A stretch of DNA of 7,609 bases from Acidobacteriaceae bacterium (GCA_003133425.1 PKXI01000411.1:10775-18383), one strand, 5' to 3'. Positions 1-6,558 are shown, counted from the first letter of the stretch. The notes: generated by a model from the letters alone, not told the origin. Made by a program: numbers and translations.

Positions 1-666
1 ATGCTGAGCCTGTACCTGGCGGGCTTTGTGGGCGCCATGACTACTGCGTGGCTGCTGAAGAGTTCGATTCTCAAATCGAGTGAGACACCGTTTATTCTTG
101 AGCTGCCGCAGTACCGGATGCCGACGCTGCGTTCGCTGGCTCTGCGATTGATTGATCGTGCGCGCATCTTCCTGCGCCAGGCGGGGACGGTGATTCTGTG
201 CGTCACTCTGGCGCTGTGGGTACTGGCGCATTTGCCGGTGATTCATACGGCGGCGGGGACAATGGCCGCGCCGGACCTGGCGAACAGCCTGATCGGAAAA
301 CTTGGGCACTTCATTGAACCGGCGATTGCGCCTCTGGGATTCAACTGGAAGATCGGAATCGGTCTGTTGTCGAGCGTGCTGGCGCGCGAGGTGATGGTGA
401 GCACGATGGGAACGCTGTATGGCGCGGACCCGAGCACGCAGGCGATGCATCTGCAGACTGCGCTGCACCACGACATGACGCTGGGCGGCGCGCTGGCGCT
501 GATGATCTTCTTCGCATTCGCGATGCAGTGCACGTCGACAATGGCGGTGGTCAGGCGCGAAACGAATAGCTGGAAGTGGCCGGCGGTGCAGTTCCTGTAC
601 ATGCTGGTGCTGGCTTATGGCGCGGCCTTCGCGGTGAATCACATTGCGATGGCGATCTTCGGGTAA
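1..666 (+). CDS. feoB: FeoB ferrous iron permease, C-terminal part (5' end outside window)
   Basis: This is the C-terminal membrane part of FeoB, the inner-membrane GTPase-coupled Fe2+ uptake protein. The visible 221 residues match its second half: a conserved FILELPQYR segment (fragment residues 31-39), LRQAGTVIL leading into a membrane helix (58-78), the gate-like block PLGFNWKIGIG...AREVMVSTMGTLYG (111-141), and MQCTSTMAVVRRET followed by a last helix (about 175-215). Cys177 lies where FeoB proteins carry a conserved gate cysteine. FeoB proteins are usually 600-800 residues, so the N-terminal G domain and first membrane half lie upstream. The ATG at base 1 is probably an internal methionine. 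The gene ends with TAA and converges on the minus-strand enzyme at 942. The family is clear; the state of the missing half is unknown. Confidence 0.92.
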   Translation: MLSLYLAGFVGAMTTAWLLKSSILKSSETPFILELPQYRMPTLRSLALRLIDRARIFLRQAGTVILCVTLALWVLAHLPVIHTAAGTMAAPDLANSLIGKLGHFIEPAIAPLGFNWKIGIGLLSSVLAREVMVSTMGTLYGADPSTQAMHLQTALHHDMTLGGALALMIFFAFAMQCTSTMAVVRRETNSWKWPAVQFLYMLVLAYGAAFAVNHIAMAIFG

Positions 667-759
667 GGGAATTCCGGTTCCTGGGTCGGCCGGTTTCAGA
701 GCTTTCTACTCTCAGCTCTCAGCTCAATTCCGAACATGAGCAGAGAACGCGAAAACATA

Positions 760-820
760 CCTCAGGGGCTAAAGCCCTCCTTGGTTTTGCAGCGCTTGCG
801 GCACGACTAAAGTCGTGCCC
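760..820. repeat. REP-like twin hairpin with shared CTAAAG centres
   Basis: Two palindromes about 22 bp apart share the same centre, CTAAAG. The first is GGGC-TAAA-GCCC (766-777), with a G-T pair extending the stem. The second is GGCACGAC-TAAA-GTCGTGCC (800-819), a perfect 8-bp stem. The element fills the gap between two convergent genes, the usual place for extragenic palindromes, and could stop or stabilise transcripts from both sides. I remember similar 'gggct-aaa-gccc / cacgac-taaa-gtcgtg' pairs as recurrent in acidobacterial intergenic regions, but this is recollection, not a search. A heptad CTCTCAG repeated in tandem (709-722) lies just upstream. Confidence 0.6.
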
Positions 821-941
821 TGACACTCCTTGGCTCACCGAATGAGTTCTTCCGCAGCCTGTAAAACCCCGACCTGCCAATCGTTGCTTGTTACCGAGCT
901 TCTCCGTTTTGTTCCCAGATCAACTGCAAAATTGATGCCCA

Positions 942-2180
942 CTACCAGTTGGTGATGGAGCCGTCGGGGCGGAAGTAGGTTTGCGCGCGGGCGGTGACGG
1001 GCTCGGTGAATTCGGCGATTTGAATTAGCTGCTTGAAATCGAGTTCTACGCCGATGCCGGGGCGGTCGTTGGGGTAGAGTTTTCCATTTTTGAAATCGAG
1101 GCATACGGGCAGGTGCGGAAGCGTGCGGCCCTGATAGTTGTACTCCATAAGCACTGGGCCGGAGAATGTGCCGAGCGTGTTGACGAGCGCCGCTGTAGCG
1201 ATGGGGCCGGTGAAGTGGGGGACGATTCCTACGAAGTGTGTTTCGCAGAGCGCGGCGATCTTTAGCATCTCGGTGATGCCGCCAACGTTGGGGAGCGTGG
1301 CGCGAACGAAGTCGATGTCGTGATGCTCGACCAGGGTGTTGAAGTCCCAGCGATTGCCCCACTCTTCGCCGGCGGCCAGCGGGACGTTGACTTTCTGTCG
1401 CAGGATGGGAAGGTCCTGCTGGAAGGCTTCTGTACGGACTGCGTCTTCGACGAAAAACGGAGCGAGGTCTTCAATCTCATTGCAGCCGCGAATGGCGTCG
1501 GGAAGATCGAAGCGCTGGTGAAAGTCGATGACCCAATCGGCATCCTTGCCGACACCTTCGCGGGCACCGGCGCACTCTTCGCGCAGGTTCGTGATGCGCT
1601 CACGGGTGTTGTACGTGGTGTTTGCGGGACTGTCCATGGCTCCGAAGCGGAAGGCACGATAGCCGGCTTCGATGGTGAGGCGTGCGCGGTCCTTTATGGG
1701 CATGCCGGGCGTGATGCCGGGGATGATGCCCGCGGTGTTGTAGCACTCGCAGTAGTTGCGGACCATGCCCCCGAGAAGCTGATGAACAGGGAGGTTTTGC
1801 ACTTTCCCCTTGATGTCCCACAGGGCCATGTCGAGGGCGCCGATGGCGTCTGTGCGCTCGCGTCCGGCGGGATAGAAGAAGGCGCGATTCATGTCTTGCC
1901 ATAGGCGCTCGATGTTCTGCGGGTCGCGGCCAATGAGGCGGCCAGCGGAGGGCGCGAGCAGATCCTTTGTGCCGCCTTCGCCGATGCCGGTGATGCCAGC
2001 GTCGGTCTCGATGGTGACGACAACATCGCTCTGGTTGAAGAGCGGCGTGGGGTTGGGCGGGTTGTAGACGCGGATGCGCGTGATCTTCATCTTCGGCAGC
2101 GCTGCGAAGGCGGAGAGAGATCCGGCGGTGGCGGCGAGGATGGTGGCGGAAAGGGACTGAAGAAATTTGCGGCGCTGCAT
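942..2180 (-). CDS. Tat-exported mandelate racemase / galactonate dehydratase-like enzyme (enolase superfamily)
   Basis: The 412-residue product belongs to the enolase superfamily: an N-terminal capping domain (about 30-150) and a TIM-barrel domain. The metal and catalytic set resembles galactonate dehydratase: Asp219 and His221 (DFH), Glu245 (FVED), Glu272 (AGEEW), His322 (VPHF) and Glu346 (LMEY). Such enzymes abstract the proton alpha to a carboxylate and dehydrate or racemise sugar acids; the actual substrate cannot be read from sequence. The N-terminus MQRRKFLQSL followed by a hydrophobic stretch ending SAFA (about 1-26) looks like a twin-arginine signal, so the enzyme probably acts in the periplasm. 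The start at 2180 is chosen because this signal begins there and a GGAGG site lies 8 bases upstream. The frame stays open to an ATG at 2288, but that would bury the signal and run through the His-rich repeat. The gene is alone on its strand. Confidence 0.87.
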   Translation of the reverse strand: MQRRKFLQSLSATILAATAGSLSAFAALPKMKITRIRVYNPPNPTPLFNQSDVVVTIETDAGITGIGEGGTKDLLAPSAGRLIGRDPQNIERLWQDMNRAFFYPAGRERTDAIGALDMALWDIKGKVQNLPVHQLLGGMVRNYCECYNTAGIIPGITPGMPIKDRARLTIEAGYRAFRFGAMDSPANTTYNTRERITNLREECAGAREGVGKDADWVIDFHQRFDLPDAIRGCNEIEDLAPFFVEDAVRTEAFQQDLPILRQKVNVPLAAGEEWGNRWDFNTLVEHHDIDFVRATLPNVGGITEMLKIAALCETHFVGIVPHFTGPIATAALVNTLGTFSGPVLMEYNYQGRTLPHLPVCLDFKNGKLYPNDRPGIGVELDFKQLIQIAEFTEPVTARAQTYFRPDGSITNW

Positions 2181-2181
2181 A

Positions 2182-2193
2182 GGAGGGGCCTCC
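2182..2193 (-). promoter_or_regulatory. Shine-Dalgarno site of the Tat-exported enzyme, inside a short inverted repeat
   Basis: On the minus strand GGAGG (plus-strand bases 2189-2193) lies 8 bases before the ATG at 2180, a near-ideal ribosome binding site that fixes the start codon. The same five bases are followed after two bases by their complement CCTCC, so GGAG can fold onto CTCC with a 4-base loop. The fold is short and may be chance, but it would mask the site in the mRNA. Confidence 0.5.
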
Positions 2194-2226
2194 GATTCAG
2201 GCGACATCGTAACAGAAAGGGGGCAG

Positions 2227-2361
2227 ATGGAGGGGAACCACAACGGAGAGTACAAGGACCACGGCGACCATGGGAATGGGCATGACAATGGGCACGGAAA
2301 TGATCATGGCAACGGCCACGACAAAGGAAATGGCCACGGGAATGACCACGGGCACAATTAG
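2227..2361 (+). CDS. Candidate small His/Gly/Asn/Asp-repeat peptide (44 aa)
   Basis: I recognise no family. The frame encodes 44 residues, 38 of them His (10), Gly (13), Asn (9) or Asp (6). Histidines recur every four residues (15, 19, 23, 27, 31), then at 37, 41 and 43, in units such as HGND and GHDNG. There is no cysteine, signal peptide or membrane segment. A purine-rich AGAAAGGGGG lies just before the ATG at 2227 and could serve for ribosome binding. Copies differ mostly at third codon positions (His CAC/CAT, Gly GGG/GGC/GGA, Asn AAT/AAC), which favours selection on the peptide over a plain DNA repeat. His-rich peptides of this kind commonly bind Ni, Zn, Cu or Co, so metal binding or storage is a reasonable guess. 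It is divergent from the Tat-exported enzyme (46 bases between starts). It could also be a non-coding low-complexity repeat. Confidence 0.38.
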   Translation: MEGNHNGEYKDHGDHGNGHDNGHGNDHGNGHDKGNGHGNDHGHN

Positions 2362-2491
2362 CTTGCGCGGATGCTACGGGTATTGAGGATTCCCAGGCCT
2401 GAAAAACGAGATCTGGGTGGCCCGTCACCCGGCAACTCGGTGATATAGACTTCGGGTCAGGCTGTTCGAAGCCGCGATTTCGAAAGTTCTC
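2362..2491 (+). promoter_or_regulatory. Leader region of the ABC exporter with one hairpin
   Basis: This 130-base gap precedes the exporter genes. It contains an inverted repeat at 2413-2432 (CTGGGTG / CACCCGG, 6-base loop, one G-T pair), with no T-run behind it. A TGATATAGA stretch (2441-2449) looks like a possible -10 element, but I see no convincing -35 partner. A promoter here is expected because the preceding gene is tiny and uncertain; the exact site is not determined. Confidence 0.25.
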
Positions 2492-3409
2492 ATGCCCCCG
2501 GTCATTCAAGTCTCCGGCGTTCGCAAGACCTACGGTCCAACGGTAGCCGTTGATGAGGCTTCTTTCGAGGTCAAGGATGGGGAGATCTTCGGTTTGATCG
2601 GCCCCAACGGAGCGGGAAAGACCACCACAATGGAGTGCATCGAAGGGCTTCGCAAGCCCGACCGCGGCAACATTGCAGTTCTTGGCCTCGATCCCTTTAG
2701 CCAGGTTTACCAATTGCAGGAACGCATCGGAGTGCAGCTGCAGCAGGCACAGTTGCAGAAGCGAATAAAAGTCTGGGAGGCGGTCGACCTGTGGGCATCG
2801 CTTTACCGGAAGAAAGCAGTCGATGGTGAGCGCCTTCTGGAACAGCTCGGCCTTTCCGATAAGCGGAGTTCCTGGTTCATGGACCTTTCCGGAGGCCAAA
2901 AGCAGCGGCTGTTTATAGCACTTGCGCTGATCAACGATCCGGAAGTTGTGTTTCTCGACGAGCTGACCACCGGGCTCGACCCACAGTCACGCCGCGCGAT
3001 CTGGGATCTTGTGCGCGGCATCCGTGAGCGCGGCAAAACAGTCTTCCTGACAACGCATCTGATGGAGGAAGCCGAGCGGTTATGCGACCGCGTAGCCATC
3101 ATGGAGCACGGTCGAATCATCGACATCGACACGCCGGAAGGGCTGGTGGCCCGACATTGCCCGCAGCGAACTGTCGTTCTCGATACAGAGAATGCGACCG
3201 CCAGGGAGCTGTTTCAGCAGATTTCAGGAGTTGAGTCGGTGACCTGCATCGACAAGCGATTCACGATTCGCGGCCGCGGCGACGATTTCGTTACCGAAGT
3301 GATTCACTGCCTTTCGGAAAATCGGATTCGAGTCACGGATTTCCGGACAATTCTTCCCAACCTTGAGGACGTTTTCCTCAAACTGACCGGTCACTCCATT
3401 CGCGAGTAG
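2492..3409 (+). CDS. ABC exporter ATP-binding subunit (ABC-2 / drug-resistance type)
   Basis: The 305-residue cytoplasmic ATPase energises the membrane protein encoded next to it. All ABC motifs are present in order: Walker A GPNGAGKT (37-44), Q-loop Gln82, signature LSGGQ (132-136), Walker B VVFLDE (152-157), D-loop GLD (161-163) and switch His189. The tail from about 220, ending in NLEDVFLKLTG, is the C-terminal extension common in ATPases of the CcmA/DrrA-like ABC-2 group. The residue after the catalytic Glu157 is Leu rather than the usual Pro (DELTTGLDP), a variant I know from this group, so activity is expected. No strong ribosome binding site is seen before the ATG at 2492, only a weak GAAAG. 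The permease gene follows after 8 bases, so the two form an operon. The substrate (drug, lipid or polysaccharide) is unknown. Confidence 0.93.
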   Translation: MPPVIQVSGVRKTYGPTVAVDEASFEVKDGEIFGLIGPNGAGKTTTMECIEGLRKPDRGNIAVLGLDPFSQVYQLQERIGVQLQQAQLQKRIKVWEAVDLWASLYRKKAVDGERLLEQLGLSDKRSSWFMDLSGGQKQRLFIALALINDPEVVFLDELTTGLDPQSRRAIWDLVRGIRERGKTVFLTTHLMEEAERLCDRVAIMEHGRIIDIDTPEGLVARHCPQRTVVLDTENATARELFQQISGVESVTCIDKRFTIRGRGDDFVTEVIHCLSENRIRVTDFRTILPNLEDVFLKLTGHSIRE

Positions 3410-3417
3410 GAAACACA

Positions 3418-4170
3418 ATGATGCTGCGTGGGCTTTGGAAGCTGACTTGGATTGAGATCAAGATCTTTCTGCGCGAGCCGCTTGGCGCAATCGGCACCAT
3501 CGTTGTTCCCGTGCTGCTCTTTGTTGTGTTGGGTCGCGTGACGAACCACAAACTTGCGCCTTCCTCATTGACCGGCAGTGGACTTTCCGGCGCCGGTCTC
3601 CCGGTTCTTGTGTCGCTTCTGATTGCCATCAGCGCGGTGCTTTCACTGGTCACCATCATCTCAATCTACCGCGAAGGCGGCATCCTCAAGCGGCTTCGGG
3701 CTACGCCGCTTCGCCCCTACACTATCCTCACCGCACAGGTGATCGTAAAGCTAATGCTCACCGCGGCAACGCTAGTGTTGATGTTGATTGCGGGCAAGCG
3801 TTACTTTCCGGCAGGCGTCCATGTTCCGTGGTTCTCGTTCACCATTGCGCTCATGATCAGCACATGGAGCATTCTCTCTGTCGGGTTTCTCATTGCGAGC
3901 ATTGTTCCTACCGCGCGCTTTGCGCAGCCCATCGGTGCGGTCATTCTGTATCCGATGATCGCAGTCTCGGGCCTGTTTGTGCCCGTTGAGGGGCTTCCGC
4001 CGGCGCTGCATGCGTTGGCTCGTGCGCTGCCGCTCACCTACGCCGTGAATCTGCTGACGGGGATCTGGAATGGCGACGGATGGTTCGCCCACACGGGCGA
4101 TGTTGCGGCAATGACTTTATTATTTCTTCTTTGCACGGTGCTCTCGACAAAGATCTTTCGGTGGGAGTAG
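3418..4170 (+). CDS. ABC-2 type exporter permease
   Basis: This is the membrane half of the exporter, 250 residues with about six membrane helices (near 22-39, 60-84, 104-125, 138-162, 168-190 and 228-245). Two ABC-2 hallmarks are visible: the cytoplasmic coupling segment GGILKRLRATPLRP (87-100) and, between helices 5 and 6, SGLFVPVEGLPPALHALARA followed by LPLTYAVN (184-211). The size is typical for a half-transporter that dimerises with two ATPase subunits. Two ATGs stand in tandem (3418 and 3421); AGGA of the short junction lies 6 bases before the first, and the second is also possible. It is translated with the upstream ATPase gene. The cargo cannot be inferred: no biosynthesis or regulator gene is adjacent. 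Confidence 0.9.
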   Translation: MMLRGLWKLTWIEIKIFLREPLGAIGTIVVPVLLFVVLGRVTNHKLAPSSLTGSGLSGAGLPVLVSLLIAISAVLSLVTIISIYREGGILKRLRATPLRPYTILTAQVIVKLMLTAATLVLMLIAGKRYFPAGVHVPWFSFTIALMISTWSILSVGFLIASIVPTARFAQPIGAVILYPMIAVSGLFVPVEGLPPALHALARALPLTYAVNLLTGIWNGDGWFAHTGDVAAMTLLFLLCTVLSTKIFRWE

Positions 4171-4483
4171 CTGCCCTGCGCCGGCGTCATCCCCTTAATG
4201 GAGGAGGCTGTTGCCACCTAACCGCGCACGCATCGGAGAGACTGGCTTCGTTCCGGTCGGATCTCCGCCAAACCGAACATTTCTAACCGGTTACGGCCGA
4301 GTGGGCACCGTGAATTGTGTGATCCGTGGCCCAACCCCAGGGCGCTGCTCCCCCAAAACTGTTGGTCCTGCTCCCCCAAAGTTGCTATGGTTTACCCGGT
4401 CATGACGCCTCTATCATCCCAACACAGTTAAAAGTGGGCCTCCTCGCGCCGTGCACATCTCCCCGGCGGGATTAAGACACTAA
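4171..4483. other. 313-base intergenic region, no gene seen
   Basis: No credible coding frame was found. Visible structure: a perfect 10-bp palindrome TAACCGGTTA (4284-4293), a 13-bp direct repeat (4345-4380, listed separately) and a TATCAT hexamer (4412-4417) that could be a -10 element, though no good -35 lies at the right distance. The promoter of the downstream phosphodiesterase gene is presumably here. No T-rich hairpin terminator for the exporter operon is visible. Confidence 0.5.
4345..4380. repeat. 13-bp direct repeat CTGCTCCCCCAAA, 23-bp period
   Basis: CTGCTCCCCCAAA occurs exactly twice (4345-4357 and 4368-4380), with starts 23 bp apart, about two helical turns. The second copy ends 103 bases before the phosphodiesterase start. 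It may be a regulator site repeated on one face of the DNA, or the remnant of a mobile element end. The sequence alone does not decide. Confidence 0.5.
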
Positions 4484-6073
4484 ATGCGTCGTTCTTCTGG
4501 AGTTGCAATTGCCGTTGCCGTCGGATCGGTCGCCGTTGTGGCGCCGATCTGGATTTCGATCCAGCTCGCCTGGAACGAGGCACTGGCCAACGCCAAGTCC
4601 AGGGTGCAAACCCACGCCAGCCTTTTGGTGCGCCGCAGTGAAGAAGCGGAAAGCCAGCTCAACGACGCAAAAAGCCTGCTCAACGCAGTCCACTTCCCGC
4701 CCTGCTCCCCTGAGGAAGTGGCTCTCATGCAGCAGCTGGCGGTGACTTCGAATTACATTCAGGCCATCGGCCGCGTTTCCTACAACCAGCTCACGTGCAG
4801 CTCTCTCCGCACCAGTACCCCCATCGATATCGGGCCCGCCAACCTGATCACCGAGAACGGAGCCGAAGAACGCTTCAATGTGTGGATCTTCAAGGCGCAA
4901 ACTCACCCGCTCCTCGTCATTTCAGAAGATGGTCTCGCTTTCATCGTCGACTCTTCGCTCATGGAAGACTTGCCCGAGACAGGACCAGGCATCACCGTTG
5001 GCTTCTTCGTTCCGTCGCAGCGGCAACCTGATCTGATCTCCACGGCAAACGGCGGAATTCCCACTTCCTGGCTCAGGGCAATTCCCAAGGGAAGTTCAAC
5101 GACATTTCTTGACGATGGATATGTGGTTTCCATCGTCCGCGCGCAACAGGCAGATATCGCGGCCGTGGCAGCCTACCCCAGCATCTACATTGGGCAGCAG
5201 CTCCAGCCCTTCGCGTTCATTTATATCCCCCTGGGCCTGATTTGCGCCTGCGGCCTCGCCTGGGCTGTCGCCCACATCTCACGCATCCGGCTTTCGCTTC
5301 CGGCTGCGCTTCGCAGCGCGGCAAAACGCAGAGAGTTCTACGTCGAATACCAGCCCATCATTAATCTGGAGACCCTACGCTTTGTGGGCGCTGAAGCGCT
5401 GGTGCGCTGGCGGCGGAGCGGCCGCGTCGTGAGGCCCAACGAGTTTATTCCGGCGGCTGAGGAGAGCGGCGTTATCACGCTCATTACCGCCTGCGTGGCG
5501 GAGATCGTCGCTGCAGATCTTCCACACCTAATGGCGATCGACCCAGATTTCCATATCGCCATCAATCTATCGGGGCCGGACTTTCTGTCCACAGACACGG
5601 TGAACTTGCTCAAGGACGTGCTCGCCACCAGCCATGCACGGCCCTGCAACCTGCATGTAGAGGCCACGGAAAGGTGTTTTCTTCAGGCTGACCACTCGCG
5701 CTGGATGATCGCCTTGATTCGTTCCCTGGGCATCGCGGTGTCAATCGACGACTTCGGAACCGGCTACTCCAGCCTCTCGTGCCTGGAGACGCTTGGCCTC
5801 GATGCGCTCAAGATCGACAAGTCATTCGTCGAGACAATCGGCACGGACGCCGCGACAAGCCAAGTTGTGCCCCACATTATCGACATGGCTCATTCGCTTG
5901 AGCTGGCAATTGTCGCCGAGGGCATTGAAACCGCCACTCAGGCTAGTTTTCTGCGCAGCCGCGGCGTCCACTTCGCCCAGGGCTGGCTCTTCGGAAAGCC
6001 CATGGACCTTGCCTCGCTTTGCGCGTCCCTCCACGCGCAGCAAGCGGTCGAAAGCACGAAAGTTCTGGTCTGA
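4484..6073 (+). CDS. Membrane c-di-GMP phosphodiesterase with periplasmic CSS domain and EAL domain
   Basis: The 529-residue inner-membrane protein is predicted to hydrolyse cyclic di-GMP to pGpG. An N-terminal helix (about 6-28) and a second (about 243-264) bracket a periplasmic CSS-motif domain with FPPCSPEE (Cys74) and LTCSS (Cys105). In characterised members this cysteine pair forms a disulfide that controls activity through the Dsb system. The cytoplasmic EAL domain (about 278-520) keeps the catalytic set: EAL (304-306), Asn361 in NLS, Glu393 and Glu396 (EATE), DDFGTGYSS (422-430), Lys443 and Asp445 (KID), EGIE (479-482) and QGWLFGKP (499-506). An active enzyme is therefore likely. There is no GGDEF domain. 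The start at 4484 sits directly before the first helix, but no clear ribosome binding site precedes it. The gene stands alone and ends in a hairpin. Confidence 0.93.
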   Translation: MRRSSGVAIAVAVGSVAVVAPIWISIQLAWNEALANAKSRVQTHASLLVRRSEEAESQLNDAKSLLNAVHFPPCSPEEVALMQQLAVTSNYIQAIGRVSYNQLTCSSLRTSTPIDIGPANLITENGAEERFNVWIFKAQTHPLLVISEDGLAFIVDSSLMEDLPETGPGITVGFFVPSQRQPDLISTANGGIPTSWLRAIPKGSSTTFLDDGYVVSIVRAQQADIAAVAAYPSIYIGQQLQPFAFIYIPLGLICACGLAWAVAHISRIRLSLPAALRSAAKRREFYVEYQPIINLETLRFVGAEALVRWRRSGRVVRPNEFIPAAEESGVITLITACVAEIVAADLPHLMAIDPDFHIAINLSGPDFLSTDTVNLLKDVLATSHARPCNLHVEATERCFLQADHSRWMIALIRSLGIAVSIDDFGTGYSSLSCLETLGLDALKIDKSFVETIGTDAATSQVVPHIIDMAHSLELAIVAEGIETATQASFLRSRGVHFAQGWLFGKPMDLASLCASLHAQQAVESTKVLV

Positions 6074-6081
6074 ACTTTCGT
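6056..6081 (+). terminator. Hairpin overlapping the stop codon of the EAL gene
   Basis: A perfect 10-bp stem, ACGAAAGTTC / GAACTTTCGT, encloses the 6-base loop TGGTCT. The TGA stop (6071-6073) falls at the loop-stem border. No T-run follows, so it is not a classical intrinsic terminator. It may protect the mRNA 3' end or help factor-dependent termination. Confidence 0.45.
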
Positions 6082-6277
6082 CGCACACTCTCCGCATATC
6101 AATAAGCGCTTTTGAGCATTCGGCCGTCTGGCCGCCCCCGCGCTCCGTTCATGGTGCTCGCCAGTTTGCTGCACGGGTAGAACGCCATCGCGGAAACCTC
6201 CTGCACCAATATGGGGTCCCGGTGAACTCCAGGGCAATCGCATGAACAGCTTTGAGATCAGGGATGGGGTTCGCTCC

Positions 6278-6379
6278 GCCCCGACGGGGCAGACTACTCC
6301 TTTTTAGACTCCTTCCCCGGATTGCGTCCGCTGCGGCGGACTTCATCCGGGGCTATTTTCGATCCCTCCCTACGGGAGG
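6278..6379. repeat. Cluster of three extragenic palindromes (REP-like)
   Basis: Three inverted repeats lie within about 100 bp. The first is GCCCC-GAC-GGGGC (6278-6290), followed by TTTTT at 6301-6305. The second and largest is two-tier: outer arms CCCCGGAT / ATCCGGGG (6315-6322, 6345-6352), a 3-base internal mismatch, then inner arms GTCCGC / GCGGAC (6326-6331, 6336-6341) around a TGCG loop. The third is CCTCCC-TAC-GGGAGG (6365-6379). Composition and layout are those of a dispersed extragenic repeat unit rather than an operator. I recall very similar units in acidobacterial genomes, but could not check. In RNA the block would fold strongly and could end or insulate transcription before the cytochrome gene. 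Confidence 0.6.
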
Positions 6380-6504
6380 AAGTCAAATGATGCGTATGTA
6401 TTTTATTGTGTATTATTTAGGCGCACTTATTGGCAGGAACGGATGAGGCAACTTTGAAGAAGCGCCTGATTCTTTTAGCTCAGACAGACACTGGGAGGCG
6501 CATG

Positions 6505-6521
6505 TGTGATTGACGTCACTT
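6505..6521 (+). promoter_or_regulatory. CRP/FNR-family operator, upstream copy
   Basis: TGTGA-TTGACG-TCACTT matches the CRP/FNR-family layout of two inverted 5-base half-sites with a 6-base spacer (TGTGA N6 TCACA) at 9 of 10 positions. Its centre lies about 162 bp before the cytochrome start. The half-site TGTGA is closer to CRP or HcpR preference than to FNR (TTGAT). The centre includes the palindrome TGACGTCA. Confidence 0.55.
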
Positions 6522-6558
6522 ACGTAGGTATCCCGGTCAGGGTTTCATGGGATGCAGA

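Noticed and set aside
1320..1904. Long plus-strand frame of 194 codons inside the enolase-superfamily gene
   Set aside because: It is antisense to a gene with full catalytic motifs and shows no recognisable domain; long shadow frames are common in GC-rich DNA.
2181..2288. Upstream extension of the exported enzyme to an ATG at 2288
   Set aside because: The extension is a Trp/Pro/Ser-rich antisense reading of the His-rich repeat. It would place the Tat signal 36 residues inside the protein, and the GGAGG fits the ATG at 2180.
2260..2355. The His-rich DNA repeat as a CRISPR array or phase-variable microsatellite
   Set aside because: Units are short (about 6-12 bp) and imperfect, with no spacers and no exact tandem copies suited to slippage.
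2087..2899. Minus-strand frame of 270 codons spanning the ATPase start and the His-rich repeat
   Set aside because: It covers two unrelated loci antisense to clear ABC motifs, with a low-complexity tail.
4149..4158. AAAGATCTTT palindrome near the end of the permease gene as a terminator
   Set aside because: It is coding, only 10 bp with no loop, and no T-run follows.
6149..6346. Minus-strand 65-codon frame through the palindrome cluster
   Set aside because: Nearly half of it is the palindromic repeat, there is no ribosome binding site or known motif, and composition looks non-coding.
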